DNA of 64,000 nt, from positions 4,546,001 through 4,610,000 of the forward strand of contig NZ_JAMZEC010000001.1 of assembly GCF_024172185.1 (NCBI RefSeq), read 5' to 3'. The notes beneath the pieces were generated by a model. It searched no databases and was not told the DNA's origin. It saw only the letters and a list, made by a program, of their open reading frames with translations. Below, one piece after another: positions 9,643 through 17,831 of the stretch (the first letter of the stretch is position 1; each line of letters begins with the position of its first letter). Both the position numbers and the translations under genes were made by a program. This stretch comes from Nonomuraea roseoviolacea subsp. carminata (lineage in GTDB: Bacteria; Actinomycetota; Actinomycetes; Streptosporangiales; Streptosporangiaceae).

Positions 9643-10125
9643 TCAGCCGATGTGTGGACTGTGGCTCCCGTCCGACTGGAGGTAGTGGCTGATCCGCAGA
9701 CTCATGGAGCGATCCATCCGGTAGTTCGACATCTCATCCCGCGGAACCCAGCGGACTTCGCGGGACTCGTCGCTGGGTGTCGGCTCGCCAGCAACGGCTC
9801 GGGCAGTGAGGACGATGGAGAACTCCTGCCGGACCTCGCCGTTGCTGGTGTAGAAGATGACGTGGTTGGGATCGCTGTAGGTCCCGACAAGCCCTCTGAT
9901 CTCGCAGGTGATGCCCGTTTCTTCCAGTGTCTCGCGTACGGCTGCTGCCGGGATGGACTCGCCGAGATCGATGGCTCCGCCGGGTAGCGCCCAGTTGTCG
10001 TTGTCGGAGCGGCGTCTCAGGAGGATGTCGCCGACCTCGTTGGTGACGACGACGTTGACCGACGGGACGAGACTGTTCGCGGCCGGCGCCTGTGGGTCGT
10101 TGTAGAAGTCGATCCTGTGAGTCAC
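9643..10125 (-). CDS. Nudix hydrolase (Pif-like AICE gene)
   Basis: 160 residues from a GTG. The Nudix box is canonical: GAIDLGESIPAAAVRETL with EETGI directly after, giving the metal-binding glutamates for hydrolysis of a nucleoside diphosphate-linked substrate. pSAM2-like elements carry a Nudix gene next to the GntR repressor; in pSAM2 it is linked to immunity against incoming copies. The gene lies 10 bp downstream of the GntR gene on the same strand, so they are probably one operon. The substrate cannot be read from the sequence. Confidence 0.9.
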   Translation of the reverse strand: MTHRIDFYNDPQAPAANSLVPSVNVVVTNEVGDILLRRRSDNDNWALPGGAIDLGESIPAAAVRETLEETGITCEIRGLVGTYSDPNHVIFYTSNGEVRQEFSIVLTARAVAGEPTPSDESREVRWVPRDEMSNYRMDRSMSLRISHYLQSDGSHSPHIG

Positions 10126-10135
10126 GGCCCGGAGC

Positions 10136-10405
10136 CTACTTGCTGGACGTCTCGTCTTCCGGCGGCTTGGCGTCGCTTGGCTGGCTGACGAAGCTGCCGA
10201 GGCCGCGGACGGTGTAGATGGTGCCTTCTTCGCGGAGGGCTCGCATCACCTTGTGGGCGGTCATGCGGGCGATGCCGAACTCCTGCATCAGATCGTTCTC
10301 GCTCGGCACTCGTGAGCCGGGGCGGTAGACGCCGGCGGCGATGCGCTCACGGATCACGTCGGCGACCTGCTCCCAGCGAGGCCGGTCCTGGCGGAACTCG
10401 ATCAT
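10136..10405 (-). CDS. GntR-family repressor (KorSA-like)
   Basis: 89 residues. It is almost only a GntR winged helix: WEQVADVIRERIAAGVYRPG, PSENDLMQEFGIARMTAHKVM, then a wing with TVRGLGSFV. There is no room for an effector-binding domain, so it is a short AICE-type repressor such as KorSA, which controls transfer and replication genes. The start at 10405 sits about 45 bp from a perfect palindrome at 10451-10464 that is probably its operator. The next gene out is divergent. Confidence 0.88.
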   Translation of the reverse strand: MIEFRQDRPRWEQVADVIRERIAAGVYRPGSRVPSENDLMQEFGIARMTAHKVMRALREEGTIYTVRGLGSFVSQPSDAKPPEDETSSK

Positions 10406-10450
10406 GACGTCACTGTAGGAACCCGTAACGCCCCATCGTTTCCCGGATGG

Positions 10451-10472
10451 CTCTATAGAGCCCTATAGACAA
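10451..10472. promoter_or_regulatory. Palindromic operator for GntR repressor
   Basis: GGCTCTATAGAGCC is a perfect 14-base palindrome (10451-10464) followed directly by a half-site CTATAGAC. It lies between the divergent GntR gene and the plus-strand small genes, where it could control both. Assignment to the adjacent repressor is inferred from position. Confidence 0.55.
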
Positions 10473-10501
10473 CCCATCTGAGCTTTGCTTACGCTGGCCC
10501 C

Positions 10502-10711
10502 ATGGCACTCCCCGGTTGCGACCTCGACGCACTTCGCTCCACATTCCCCGGCTGGTCCTTCTTCCGTAGCGATGCGGGTGCCCTCTACGCGACCAGGCGA
10601 GGCACCTCGCTTTGCAGGGCAGAGATCGACGCGGGGCTTGAGCAGACGGTTAGCGCCGACGATTACGTGACCCTCGTGGCACTGCTGCGAGCGCAGCAGG
10701 TCCGGCAGTGA
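10502..10711 (+). CDS. Small conserved actinomycete protein, unknown function
   Basis: 69 residues beginning MALPGCDLDALRSTFPGW. It has the form of a common short streptomycete family (LDALRSTFPGW, then ALYATRRG, then AEIDAGLEQTVSADD) found beside GntR and Nudix genes. No enzymatic motif is visible. It is divergent from the GntR repressor and shares the intergenic operator, so it may be repressor-controlled. Confidence 0.7.
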   Translation: MALPGCDLDALRSTFPGWSFFRSDAGALYATRRGTSLCRAEIDAGLEQTVSADDYVTLVALLRAQQVRQ

Positions 10712-10723
10712 TGCGGCGGCGTC

Positions 10724-11005
10724 ATGGACCTGCATGACTACCACGGGCCGCACGCCGCTCCTCGTGAGCCATGGGCTGAGTCGGTGGAGTGGGAGCGGAG
10801 CGTGCCGCGCGCCGAGCGGTTGCGCGTGCGTGAACACACCTGCTGGTGCCAGCGTCCGCACTTCGAACTGTGTACGGCGGGCGGGTTGTGGTTTGTCCGG
10901 CGGATGCTGGCGGGGTCCCCGGTTGATGTCGTCGAGACAAGCTGGATGCGGGAATGCGCGGCGAAGGACCTATGGCATCGGATCTTGAGCGGTCAGGCGC
11001 GGTGA
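10724..11005 (+). CDS. Small Cys/Trp-rich protein, unknown function
   Basis: 93 residues, 12 bp after the preceding gene, so probably co-transcribed. The core CWCQRPHFELCTAGGLWFVRR contains three cysteines and resembles a recurring small family in actinomycete mobile and regulatory loci. I do not know its function. The end converges on the P-loop kinase gene ending at 11023. Confidence 0.65.
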   Translation: MDLHDYHGPHAAPREPWAESVEWERSVPRAERLRVREHTCWCQRPHFELCTAGGLWFVRRMLAGSPVDVVETSWMRECAAKDLWHRILSGQAR

Positions 11006-11022
11006 CCGAGGAGCGGCGCCTC

Positions 11023-11559
11023 CTAGTGGAGAATGGCCTCGGCTATCTGTCGTGCCGCTTCCTCGGGTGCCACCTGGTCGGTGCGTATCCGCAGCGAGAA
11101 GAGGCCGGTGTCGTGGGCTTGCAGGTCGAGCAGGGTCTCGTCCCATGCGCTCAGACGTCCGGCGGTGTCGCCGTCACCTCGTTGCCGGGATCGCCGCTCA
11201 CAGACATCGCGAGGTACCCACAGCAGGACGAGCAGCCAAGCGCCGGCTTCGGCCAGGCGCAGGACGTCAGGGATGTTGCCCATGTGAACGACCGGCACTC
11301 GTCCGGTCTGAGCCAGCTGCTCGATCTGGTCGCGGTCGATGGCGTAGACGTTGCCGTAGCGGTGGGTCTCCGCGAGCAGCCGTCCGGCGGCTCGCAACCG
11401 GGCGAGGTGTTTGGAGGTGACGAAGTCGTATTCGGTGCCGCGTCTGCTACCGGCCTTGAGCTTGCGAAACAGGACGAACCTTGGGTCACGAGCCGTCAGG
11501 GCGGTGGTGGTGGTGCTCTTGCCGCTGGCCGGCGGGCCGTACAAGACGATGCCCTTCAC
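11023..11559 (-). CDS. Guanylate kinase-like P-loop protein
   Basis: 178 residues. The GTG at 11559 overlaps the stop of the upstream gene (GTGA), so it is translationally coupled. Walker A is GPPASGKST near residue 7-15. A lid-like region and DPRFVLFRKLKAGSRRGTEYDF follow, similar to the GMP-binding YDF region of guanylate kinases, with WVPRDVCERRSRQRGD as the distal basic motif. Longer upstream frames are not needed. It could phosphorylate a nucleotide or nucleotide-like ligand. It forms a two-gene cargo unit with the HTH-kinase gene upstream. Confidence 0.75.
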   Translation of the reverse strand: MKGIVLYGPPASGKSTTTTALTARDPRFVLFRKLKAGSRRGTEYDFVTSKHLARLRAAGRLLAETHRYGNVYAIDRDQIEQLAQTGRVPVVHMGNIPDVLRLAEAGAWLLVLLWVPRDVCERRSRQRGDGDTAGRLSAWDETLLDLQAHDTGLFSLRIRTDQVAPEEAARQIAEAILH

Positions 11560-12584
11560 AACAGGATCCGTTTGAGGGTCTCGCGGGTCTGGTCCGCCAG
11601 GCTGATCGCGGCGCCGAGACGGTTGTCCACGGTGATGTGTGCGGTGGGCGGGCAGGTCTCGGTGTTGAGGCCGCTGATGTAGGTGTCCCAGTTGTCGAGC
11701 TTCCAGCAATCGCGGGCGGCGCCGCGGAACTCGATGTACTCGCGCATGGACTCGACGTCGCAGCGCACCCACACCACGGCGACATCGATGCCCTTGGCGG
11801 CGCAGCGGTTCGTCAGGCGGGACACCCAGTCGGGATCGGCCAGCTCGGCGATGAACGGGGCCGACAGGATGGCCGAGGTGCCGACGTTGAGGTTGTCGAA
11901 CGCGGTCTCCATCAGGCAGCGGTACTCCAGTGGCCGGACCTCGCGCAGGTACAGCTCGGTGTGACGGTCGTGCGGGTCGCCACCGAGGGAGACGAGCAGG
12001 CGTTCGACCATGGCGCGGGTGAGGGAGTCCTTGTCGAGGAAGGCCCAGCCGGTGATGTCGGACAGGAACCGGGAGAACTCGGTCTTGCCGGATCCGGCGT
12101 AGCCGCCGACGAGGGTGAGAATCGGCTTCGGGCTGCCTTTGCCGTGCCGGCGGCGCCAGGCGTCGACCACGCGGTTGAGGAGTGCGTTCTGCTCGGCGTT
12201 GGAAGGGCTGCCCGAGACTTTGATGAGGGTCTGTTCGATGACCTGGGCGGCGGCGTTGTCCGCTGCGGGGTCGGTGGGGGCGGGCAAATCCGAGATGGAA
12301 TTTTCCACTTCGGTTATTTCGCCGGGTAGTGGTAGGCGGAAACCTAGCTTGGGCTCAGTTGCCTGATAGAGGAGGCAATACGCGCGGCGGTAGTGTGGTC
12401 CGGGATATACCGATCCCTGCTCGTGTGCCCATAGTGTCTGGAAATTGGCGGCTGGTGCGACGAGGCCGTGTCGGTGGGCGACCTGTCGGAGCTGGTCGCC
12501 TGCTGCTTCGAGGGTGAGGCCGTGCGCTTCGCGGTGCTGGCGCAGCAGTAGGGGGCGCCATCCCGGGCGCTGGATTGTCTTCAT
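11556..12584 (-). CDS. HTH and P-loop kinase fusion protein
   Basis: 342 residues from the ATG at 12584, which has AAAGGATG just upstream; a start at 12653 would add 23 residues. Residues 10-85 look like an XRE-type helix-turn-helix (LLLRQHREAHGLTLEAAGDQL, WAHEQGSVYPGPHYRR). The C-terminal part is a zeta-toxin or nucleotide-kinase-like P-loop domain: LVGGYAGSGKTEFSRFL, then AFLDKDSLTRAMVERL, and VVWVRCDVESMREYIEFRGA. The next gene is a second P-loop kinase. The pair may be a regulated kinase module; zeta-like toxin activity is possible but there is no clear antitoxin. Confidence 0.75.
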   Translation of the reverse strand: MKTIQRPGWRPLLLRQHREAHGLTLEAAGDQLRQVAHRHGLVAPAANFQTLWAHEQGSVYPGPHYRRAYCLLYQATEPKLGFRLPLPGEITEVENSISDLPAPTDPAADNAAAQVIEQTLIKVSGSPSNAEQNALLNRVVDAWRRRHGKGSPKPILTLVGGYAGSGKTEFSRFLSDITGWAFLDKDSLTRAMVERLLVSLGGDPHDRHTELYLREVRPLEYRCLMETAFDNLNVGTSAILSAPFIAELADPDWVSRLTNRCAAKGIDVAVVWVRCDVESMREYIEFRGAARDCWKLDNWDTYISGLNTETCPPTAHITVDNRLGAAISLADQTRETLKRILL

Positions 12585-12756
12585 CGCATCCTTTTGCGCA
12601 CTTTGAGAAGCGGGCATGTGAAAGCGCGTGTGTAACCGCCGTGCAGGCAGCAATGAAGAAGCTTAGCTAACGCTCCGTGATACCGAACAGCGCGAATACG
12701 CGATGAACTAACGGCATCCCCGCCGGGATAGAGACCGACCAGAAAGGGGTGCCGGA

Positions 12757-12933
12757 ATGACCGCAAACAAGCGGCTATTGGACGAGCTTCGCGCTATTCA
12801 GGCCGAGATGGAGGAGTTGGCCTGCCGGGTCAGCGAGATCGCTTCCGCTCTTGGAACACGGCCTTTTCCAGATCGGCGATCCGCCCGCCGAGATCGGCAA
12901 GGGTCTGGCGCATCTGAGAGAGCTGGTCCATGA
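12757..12933 (+). CDS. Possible short helical protein overlapping the GntR gene
   Basis: 58 codons from an ATG with AAAGGGG 9 nt upstream. The first 33 residues (MTANKRLLDELRAIQAEMEE and on to SEIASALG) form an amphipathic coiled coil with good codon use. The rest overlaps the 3' end of the convergent GntR gene and looks non-native, so the protein may have lost its natural end or be shorter in function. Confidence 0.4.
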   Translation: MTANKRLLDELRAIQAEMEELACRVSEIASALGTRPFPDRRSARRDRQGSGASERAGP

Positions 12934-13210
12934 CGTCCGTCGAGACCGCCCCCTCGGCGCCGGCCTCGACGCTGGCCTCGGCGGCGCCCTCGCGGACGAA
13001 CACGCCCTTGCCCTGCTGGCCGACGACCAGGTTCTCGGTACGGAGGACGCTGATGGCCGCCTTGACCACGCTCGCGGACACGTCGTAGCGCTGGCAGAGC
13101 TGAGCGGTCGACGGCAGCGCCGCGCCAGGAGCGAGTGATCCCGTCCTGATCTGCCTGCGCAGGTCGTCGGCTATCTGGAGGTAGCCGGGGCGACCCGTCT
13201 TCTCGACCAT
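12830..13210 (-). CDS. GntR-family regulator with coiled-coil tail
   Basis: 126 residues. Residues 8-75 are a GntR winged helix (YLQIADDLRRQIRTGSLAPG, LCQRYDVSASVVKAAI, GKGVFV). Residues 95-120 form a coiled coil (LSQMRQTLADLGGRIADLEKAV) that may dimerise it. It is divergent from the transfer operon starting at 13361 and probably controls the promoter between them, as second-copy GntR genes do in AICEs. Confidence 0.85.
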   Translation of the reverse strand: MVEKTGRPGYLQIADDLRRQIRTGSLAPGAALPSTAQLCQRYDVSASVVKAAISVLRTENLVVGQQGKGVFVREGAAEASVEAGAEGAVSTDVMDQLSQMRQTLADLGGRIADLEKAVFQERKRSR

Positions 13211-13289
13211 CCCGTGCCCTTCGCGAGGTTGTCTGCCTCCAGTTCAGCACACCCCATCCGACATGCCAACCAAGTCTTCGTGGAATCCC

Positions 13290-13321
13290 TTGACAACTTA
13301 GAATTCCAAGCGTTCTATGTA
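13290..13321 (+). promoter_or_regulatory. Promoter for the transfer/replication operon
   Basis: TTGACA at 13290-13295 and TTCTAT at 13313-13318 are 17 bp apart, about 43 bp before the ATG at 13361. An inverted repeat, TAGAA then TTCTA around 13300-13318, overlaps the promoter and could be the GntR operator. Confidence 0.5.
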
Positions 13322-13360
13322 TGCCAAGAGGTTCACTCCGATCGAACGAAGGAATCCGCC

Positions 13361-13690
13361 ATGCGCACCGTCCCCATCCCTGTGGACACCAGCAAGCTCA
13401 CGATCACCTGCGTGAAGGCCCCGCGGCCTCGCGTGCTCAACAAGGACACCGGCGAGATCAAGACCGACAAGAACGGCAACACCGTCTACGAGGTCACCGT
13501 CTCGGTCGAGGACGAGTTCGGCCGGATTGAACTCGTCAAGATCGGCATCACTGGAGAGCCGCCCATCACCGCCGGCGACCCGGTCAACGCCGTCGGCCTG
13601 GTCGGCTACGTCTGGGAGATCGCCGGCCGCTGGGGGATCAGCTACCGCGCCTCCGCGCTGCTCCCGCTACGGGAGGCCGCCGGTGTCTGA
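13361..13690 (+). CDS. Conserved AICE protein preceding the transfer ATPase
   Basis: 109 residues from an ATG with GAAGGAA 8 nt upstream. It begins MRTVPIPVDTSKLTITC and is beta-rich. This family occurs directly before the FtsK-like tra gene in pSAM2-like elements; the function is not established. It overlaps the next gene, the tra GTG lying within its last codons, so the two are translationally coupled. Confidence 0.8.
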   Translation: MRTVPIPVDTSKLTITCVKAPRPRVLNKDTGEIKTDKNGNTVYEVTVSVEDEFGRIELVKIGITGEPPITAGDPVNAVGLVGYVWEIAGRWGISYRASALLPLREAAGV

Positions 13691-15005
13691 CCTGCTCACC
13701 CTGCTCGGAGTCTCGGCCGCCATCGCGGTCGGGCTCTGGGCCTGGCACCACTGGCACTACCGCTCCTTCTGGCTCGCCCTCGGCTACCCGCTGGTCGCGA
13801 TCAGCGTGTGGGCCACCTGGCGCAAGGTCGCCCTCGGCTGCGGGCTCACCAAGAAGCGGCAGCGCTTCTGGTTCACCACCGTCCCGGGCCTGGTCGCCTC
13901 GACCGGCGTCGTCCGCGTCAAGCGCAAGTTCCAGCGCATCGCCGTGGACACCAAGCCGTTCATGTGGCTGCCGATGCCGACCCGACACGGCTGGCGCGTC
14001 ACCATCCACACCCTCGAAGGACAGATCCCGGCCGACTACGCCGAGGTGGCCGAACGGCTCGCACACTCCTGGGGCGTGCACGCCGTCCGCGTCTCCTCGC
14101 CCCGCCCCGGCCGGGTCGTCCTCGCCACCACGATGCGCGACCCGCTGGTCAAGGTTGCCGACTTGCCGGCCTCGACCGAACTCCTCAAGGTCACTGTGGG
14201 CAAGCTGGAGACCGGCAGGCCGTGGGTGGTCGACTTCACGACCGTCCCGCACTGGATCAACGCCGGAGCGACCCAGTCGGGCAAGTCCAACCTGGCCAAC
14301 GCGCTCATCGTCGGCCTGGCCCCGCAACCCGTGGCGCTGGTCGGGTTCGACCTCAAAGGAGGGGTGGAATTCACCCCGTACGCGCCGCGCCTGTCCGCGC
14401 TGGCCACCACCAGGACCGAATGCGGGACCCTGCTCGACGACCTGGTCACACTCATGGCCGACCGGATGGGCGTGTGCCGGATGGCCGGAGCTCGCAACAT
14501 CTGGCAACTCCCACCCGCCGTACGGCCCGTCCCGATCGTCGTCCTGGTCGACGAACTGGCCGAGCTGTACCTCATGGCCGACAAGAGTGAGAAAGACGAG
14601 ATCGCCAAAGCCTCCACCGCGCTGCTACGGGTGGCTCAGCTCGGGCGGGCGTTCGGCATCTACCTCTTCTGCTGCGGCCAGCGCATCGGCTCCGACCTCG
14701 GGCCCGGCGTCACCGCCCTCCGGGCCCAGTGCTCGGGACGGATCTGCCACCGGGTCAACGACCCGGAGACCGCCACCATGACGCTCGGAGACCTCGACCC
14801 GGCCGCCCTCGTGTCCGCCCGCGCCATCCCGGCCGAGACACCCGGCGTCGCCATCGTCGCCGGCCAGGACGGCCAGTGGTACCGCGCCCGCTCCTTCTAC
14901 GTCACCGAGCAGGCCGCCGAACACGCCGCCCGCACTCACGCCCACCTCGCCCCGGCCTGGGACGAGGTCATGGCCGCCCAACCGCACGAGATACCCGCCG
15001 CCTGA
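13683..15005 (+). CDS. tra: FtsK/SpoIIIE-like conjugative DNA translocase (TraSA-like)
   Basis: 440 residues from the GTG at 13683. Two N-terminal transmembrane segments lie in residues 3-50. The motor domain has Walker A GATQSGKSN about residue 197-205 and Walker B IVVLVDELAEL about residue 282-292, then LRVAQLGRAFGIYLFCCGQR. In AICEs one such hexameric pump moves double-stranded DNA between mycelia without a relaxase or type IV system. The length and gene order match pSAM2-type transfer proteins. Confidence 0.93.
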   Translation: MSDLLTLLGVSAAIAVGLWAWHHWHYRSFWLALGYPLVAISVWATWRKVALGCGLTKKRQRFWFTTVPGLVASTGVVRVKRKFQRIAVDTKPFMWLPMPTRHGWRVTIHTLEGQIPADYAEVAERLAHSWGVHAVRVSSPRPGRVVLATTMRDPLVKVADLPASTELLKVTVGKLETGRPWVVDFTTVPHWINAGATQSGKSNLANALIVGLAPQPVALVGFDLKGGVEFTPYAPRLSALATTRTECGTLLDDLVTLMADRMGVCRMAGARNIWQLPPAVRPVPIVVLVDELAELYLMADKSEKDEIAKASTALLRVAQLGRAFGIYLFCCGQRIGSDLGPGVTALRAQCSGRICHRVNDPETATMTLGDLDPAALVSARAIPAETPGVAIVAGQDGQWYRARSFYVTEQAAEHAARTHAHLAPAWDEVMAAQPHEIPAA

Positions 15006-15030
15006 CCGCACCAACGAAGGGAGGACACCG

Positions 15031-15711
15031 ATGCGACACCTCGCCGCATGGCTCGTGGACACCGGCCCCGTCCTCGTCCTGGCCCTCATCGCGGGCGCGG
15101 GCTCGTTCGCCCACATCCGCGACACCGCCAGCGAACACGGCCAGACCGGCTGGATGTCCTGGGCCATCGCCGTCTGCATCGACCTCACCTGCGTCATGGC
15201 CGCCCGCGAACGCCAACGCGACAAGAAGACCGGCCGTGAACGGCGCGGCCCGATCTCCTGGCCCGTCCTCGTCCTGACCGGCGGAATTGTCCTGTCCCTG
15301 GCCGCCAACCTGGCCCAAGCCGAACCGACCGCCTGGGGCTGGATCACCGCCGCGACACCCGCGGGGGCGTTTCTCGTCGCCGTCTCGATGCTCGAACGAC
15401 GGGCTTGCGCTTCGCGTCCGCAGGACGCCCCGCAGACGTCTCCGGTCACAGGCTCGGCGTCCCCGGCCGTCCCCGAGACGTCCTCAGCGGTCCCAGACCG
15501 TCGCGCTCTCGTCCCCGCCGGCGAGGACGGCCAGGACGACGGGCCCGCACCCGACCCGGCCCTCGTCGACTACGCCCGGCGGGTGGCCGACGAGCACACC
15601 GCCAAGCACGGCAGACCCATCACCCGCGACCTGCTCCGCGCCCGCCTGGGCGTCTCCAACCAACTCGCCGCCGATCTGCTCCGCACCATCCACCCCGCAC
15701 CAACCCCGTGA
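15031..15711 (+). CDS. DUF2637-type membrane protein (Spd-like spread protein)
   Basis: 226 residues. Four hydrophobic segments occupy residues 1-115 (VLVLALIAGAGSFAHI, WMSWAIAVCIDLTCVMA, WPVLVLTGGIVLSLAANLA, ATPAGAFLVAVSML), the DUF2637 pattern. A proline/serine-rich linker then leads to a C-terminal helical domain (ITRDLLRARLGVSNQLAADLLRT) resembling a small HTH. Such proteins follow tra in AICEs and are linked to intramycelial plasmid spread. Confidence 0.85.
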   Translation: MRHLAAWLVDTGPVLVLALIAGAGSFAHIRDTASEHGQTGWMSWAIAVCIDLTCVMAARERQRDKKTGRERRGPISWPVLVLTGGIVLSLAANLAQAEPTAWGWITAATPAGAFLVAVSMLERRACASRPQDAPQTSPVTGSASPAVPETSSAVPDRRALVPAGEDGQDDGPAPDPALVDYARRVADEHTAKHGRPITRDLLRARLGVSNQLAADLLRTIHPAPTP

Positions 15712-15725
15712 AAGGACAGCAGCCG

Positions 15726-16074
15726 ATGCCCGACCCACAGGCGCGACTGGCGCTCGTAGCCGGCCTTCGCGCCCTCGCCCAACTCATCCACGACCGCCCC
15801 GACATCCCGGCACCTCACCGGGTCGACGTCTACCACTTGGCCCAGAGAGCGTCCGACGACGAGATGCGGGCCGAGATCGACCACATCGCGGCGCTGCTCG
15901 GCACCACGACCGAAGAGCGCAACGGCCACTACTCGACCTTCATCCGGCTCGGCGCCGTCGAGTACCAGGCCACCGCCCATCCTCGCCGACTCCCGCGCCC
16001 GTCATGCAGCCGCCGAAGCCGCTTACCGGACCGTCTACGACTCCACCGACACCGACCCCGGCCCCACGGCCTGA
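15726..16074 (+). pseudogene. AICE hypothetical gene with a single-base frameshift
   Basis: The frame from ATG 15726 codes a plausible protein up to VEYQATA near residue 84, then turns into an arginine/proline-rich tail typical of a wrong frame. Removing one C from the run at about 15976-15979 restores a sensible ending, ILADSRARHAAAEAAYRTVY, then a stop at 16072-16074, just before the next gene. This is a one-base insertion or a sequencing error. Function unknown; genes at this position in AICEs are small and conserved. Confidence 0.65.
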
Positions 16075-16087
16075 AGGGATCACAGCC

Positions 16088-16258
16088 ATGAAGATTCGCC
16101 TCGACGGCACCCGCCCCGAGATCTCCTACAGCATGTTCCGGCTCCGCGAGATCTTCACCGTCACCTCGGTATCTCGCGCCTACCCGAACCGGCACCGCCC
16201 GCGCCAGTACCACATCTACGTCAGCATTGTCCCGCGCGAGACGGACCACAGCCGATGA
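16088..16258 (+). CDS. 56-residue AICE protein, unknown function
   Basis: A short frame starting MKIRLDGTRPEISYSMFRLR, with AAGGGAT and spacing suitable for a ribosome binding site. It is basic and has no recognised domain. It overlaps the next small gene (ATGA), and its position in the tra-rep interval and codon use support it as real. Confidence 0.65.
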   Translation: MKIRLDGTRPEISYSMFRLREIFTVTSVSRAYPNRHRPRQYHIYVSIVPRETDHSR

Positions 16259-16377
16259 CCAGCGACGTCACGGTCATCCACTACCGCTGCTGCACCTGCA
16301 ACGGCACCGGTTTGGACGACGACCGCGACACCTGCCGCGACTGCACCGGCACCGGCATCGACAACCACAGCGCATAG
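16255..16377 (+). CDS. 40-residue CxxCxGxG zinc-knuckle protein
   Basis: It begins at ATG 16255, overlapping the previous stop. It has two DnaJ-like zinc-binding repeats, CCTCNGTG and CRDCTGTG, twelve residues apart. Tiny proteins of this design occur near rep and tra genes of actinomycete integrative elements. It probably folds around one zinc and may be a chaperone-like or protein-contact module; the actual role is unknown. Confidence 0.7.
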   Translation: MTSDVTVIHYRCCTCNGTGLDDDRDTCRDCTGTGIDNHSA

Positions 16378-16384
16378 CCGTAGC

Positions 16385-16433
16385 GCCCCCCGCCTGGCCA
16401 CACATCCGCCAAGATCCGCGCCAGGCCGGGGGC
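16385..16433. terminator. Long hairpin between small genes and rep
   Basis: A 14-base arm at 16385-16398 (GCCCCCCGCCTGGC) pairs with 16420-16433 with one mismatch, around a 21-base loop. It could be a terminator or attenuator, or a structured replication site since it lies directly before the HUH rep gene. Confidence 0.5.
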
Positions 16434-16469
16434 CATCCACCCAGAACACTGGATAGGACGGAACCCATC

Positions 16470-17831
16470 TTGCCCCACCCACACGCACTCGCTGGGATGA
16501 TCACCCGGCTCCACGACCCGAACTACGACCGCTGGGCCCACCAGATCAAGCGCACGGGCGGCTGCCGCCAGCCCATCCACCTGCGCGGCAAGGTCGAACA
16601 CTACGACCGCGCAACCGGCCGGCTCCTGCACCGCTATAGCACGCTCAAGGAACCGGACGGCGTCCTGCGGGTGCCGTGCAAGACCCGCCGCGCCTCCCGC
16701 TGCCCAGCCTGCGCCGAGACCTACCGCGCCGACACCTACCAGCTCGTCCGGGCGGGCCTGGTCGGCGGCAAGGGCGTCCCCGAGACGGTCGCCGCGCACC
16801 CGGCGCTGTTCGTGACACTCACCGCGCCGTCGTTCGGCACGGTGCACGTCCGACGGGAGAAGAACGGCAAGGTCCTGCCCTGCCACGCCCGCCGAGACGG
16901 CAAGACCTGCCCACACGGACACGTCATGTCCTGCACGGCACGTCACGCGGCCAATGACCCGCACCTCGGCGAGCCCCTCTGCCCGGACTGCTACGACTAC
17001 GAAGGCTCGGTGCTATTCAACGCAGTAGCTCCCGAGCTATGGCGCCGCTTCACCGAAGCCCTCCGCCGACGCTTTGCCCGCCTCTTCGGACTCACACTGC
17101 GCGAGTTGCGCGAACAGCTCACCATCTCCTTCGCCAAGGTCGCCGAGTACCAGCGCCGCGGCGTCGTCCACTTCCACGCCGTCATCCGCCTCGACGGCCC
17201 CATCGGACCTACCTCGCCGCCTCCAGCGTGGGCCACCGCCGACGCCTTGGAGCAAGCCGTCCAGCATGCGGCCGGCGCAATCACCGTTGAGGTCGAGCCA
17301 CTGGCCCGCATCTTCCGCTGGGGCACCCAGCTCGACGTCCGCCCCATCACCATGAACGGCGACCTCACCGAACAAGCGGTCGCCGCCTACATCGCCAAGT
17401 ACGCCACCAAGGCGGCTGAATGCGTCGGCACACTCGATCGGCGCATCCACACCATCGACGAGCTGGCCCTGTACCCGCTGCGCGAACACGCCCATCGCCT
17501 CATCGCCGAATGCCTCCGCCTGGGTGCCCTCGACGACCTAGCCGACCTTCGCCTCACCCAGTGGGCCCACATGCTGGGCTTCCGCGGCCACTTCTCCACC
17601 AAGAGCCGCCGCTACTCCACCACCCTCGGCGCCCTCCGCGCCGCCCGGGAGGAACACCAGCGAACAGAGGAGATCACCACCGGCCGCTTGCCCCTCTTCG
17701 ACGAGGACACCGTCCTGGTCATCGCCCACTGGCAGTACGCCGGCAAGGGCCTCTCCCTGGGCGACCAACTCCTCGCCGCCGCACTCACCGGCACCAGTCT
17801 GTCGTACGCGGGCGGTGGTTCTGATGAGTAG
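16470..17831 (+). CDS. rep: HUH-type replication initiator (RepSA-like)
   Basis: About 453 residues from the TTG at 16470, which follows AGGACGG; the ATG at 16497 is an alternative with no ribosome binding site. Features in order: CKTRRASRCPACAETY, a zinc-binding segment about residue 70; a second Cys cluster around residue 135-175; and HFHAVIRLDG about residue 235-244, the HUH metal motif. YIAKYATKAAE about residue 309 is the Tyr/Lys catalytic helix. AICE Rep proteins nick at ori and drive rolling-circle copying after excision. The rep-xis-int order supports this. Confidence 0.9.
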   Translation: MPHPHALAGMITRLHDPNYDRWAHQIKRTGGCRQPIHLRGKVEHYDRATGRLLHRYSTLKEPDGVLRVPCKTRRASRCPACAETYRADTYQLVRAGLVGGKGVPETVAAHPALFVTLTAPSFGTVHVRREKNGKVLPCHARRDGKTCPHGHVMSCTARHAANDPHLGEPLCPDCYDYEGSVLFNAVAPELWRRFTEALRRRFARLFGLTLRELREQLTISFAKVAEYQRRGVVHFHAVIRLDGPIGPTSPPPAWATADALEQAVQHAAGAITVEVEPLARIFRWGTQLDVRPITMNGDLTEQAVAAYIAKYATKAAECVGTLDRRIHTIDELALYPLREHAHRLIAECLRLGALDDLADLRLTQWAHMLGFRGHFSTKSRRYSTTLGALRAAREEHQRTEEITTGRLPLFDEDTVLVIAHWQYAGKGLSLGDQLLAAALTGTSLSYAGGGSDE

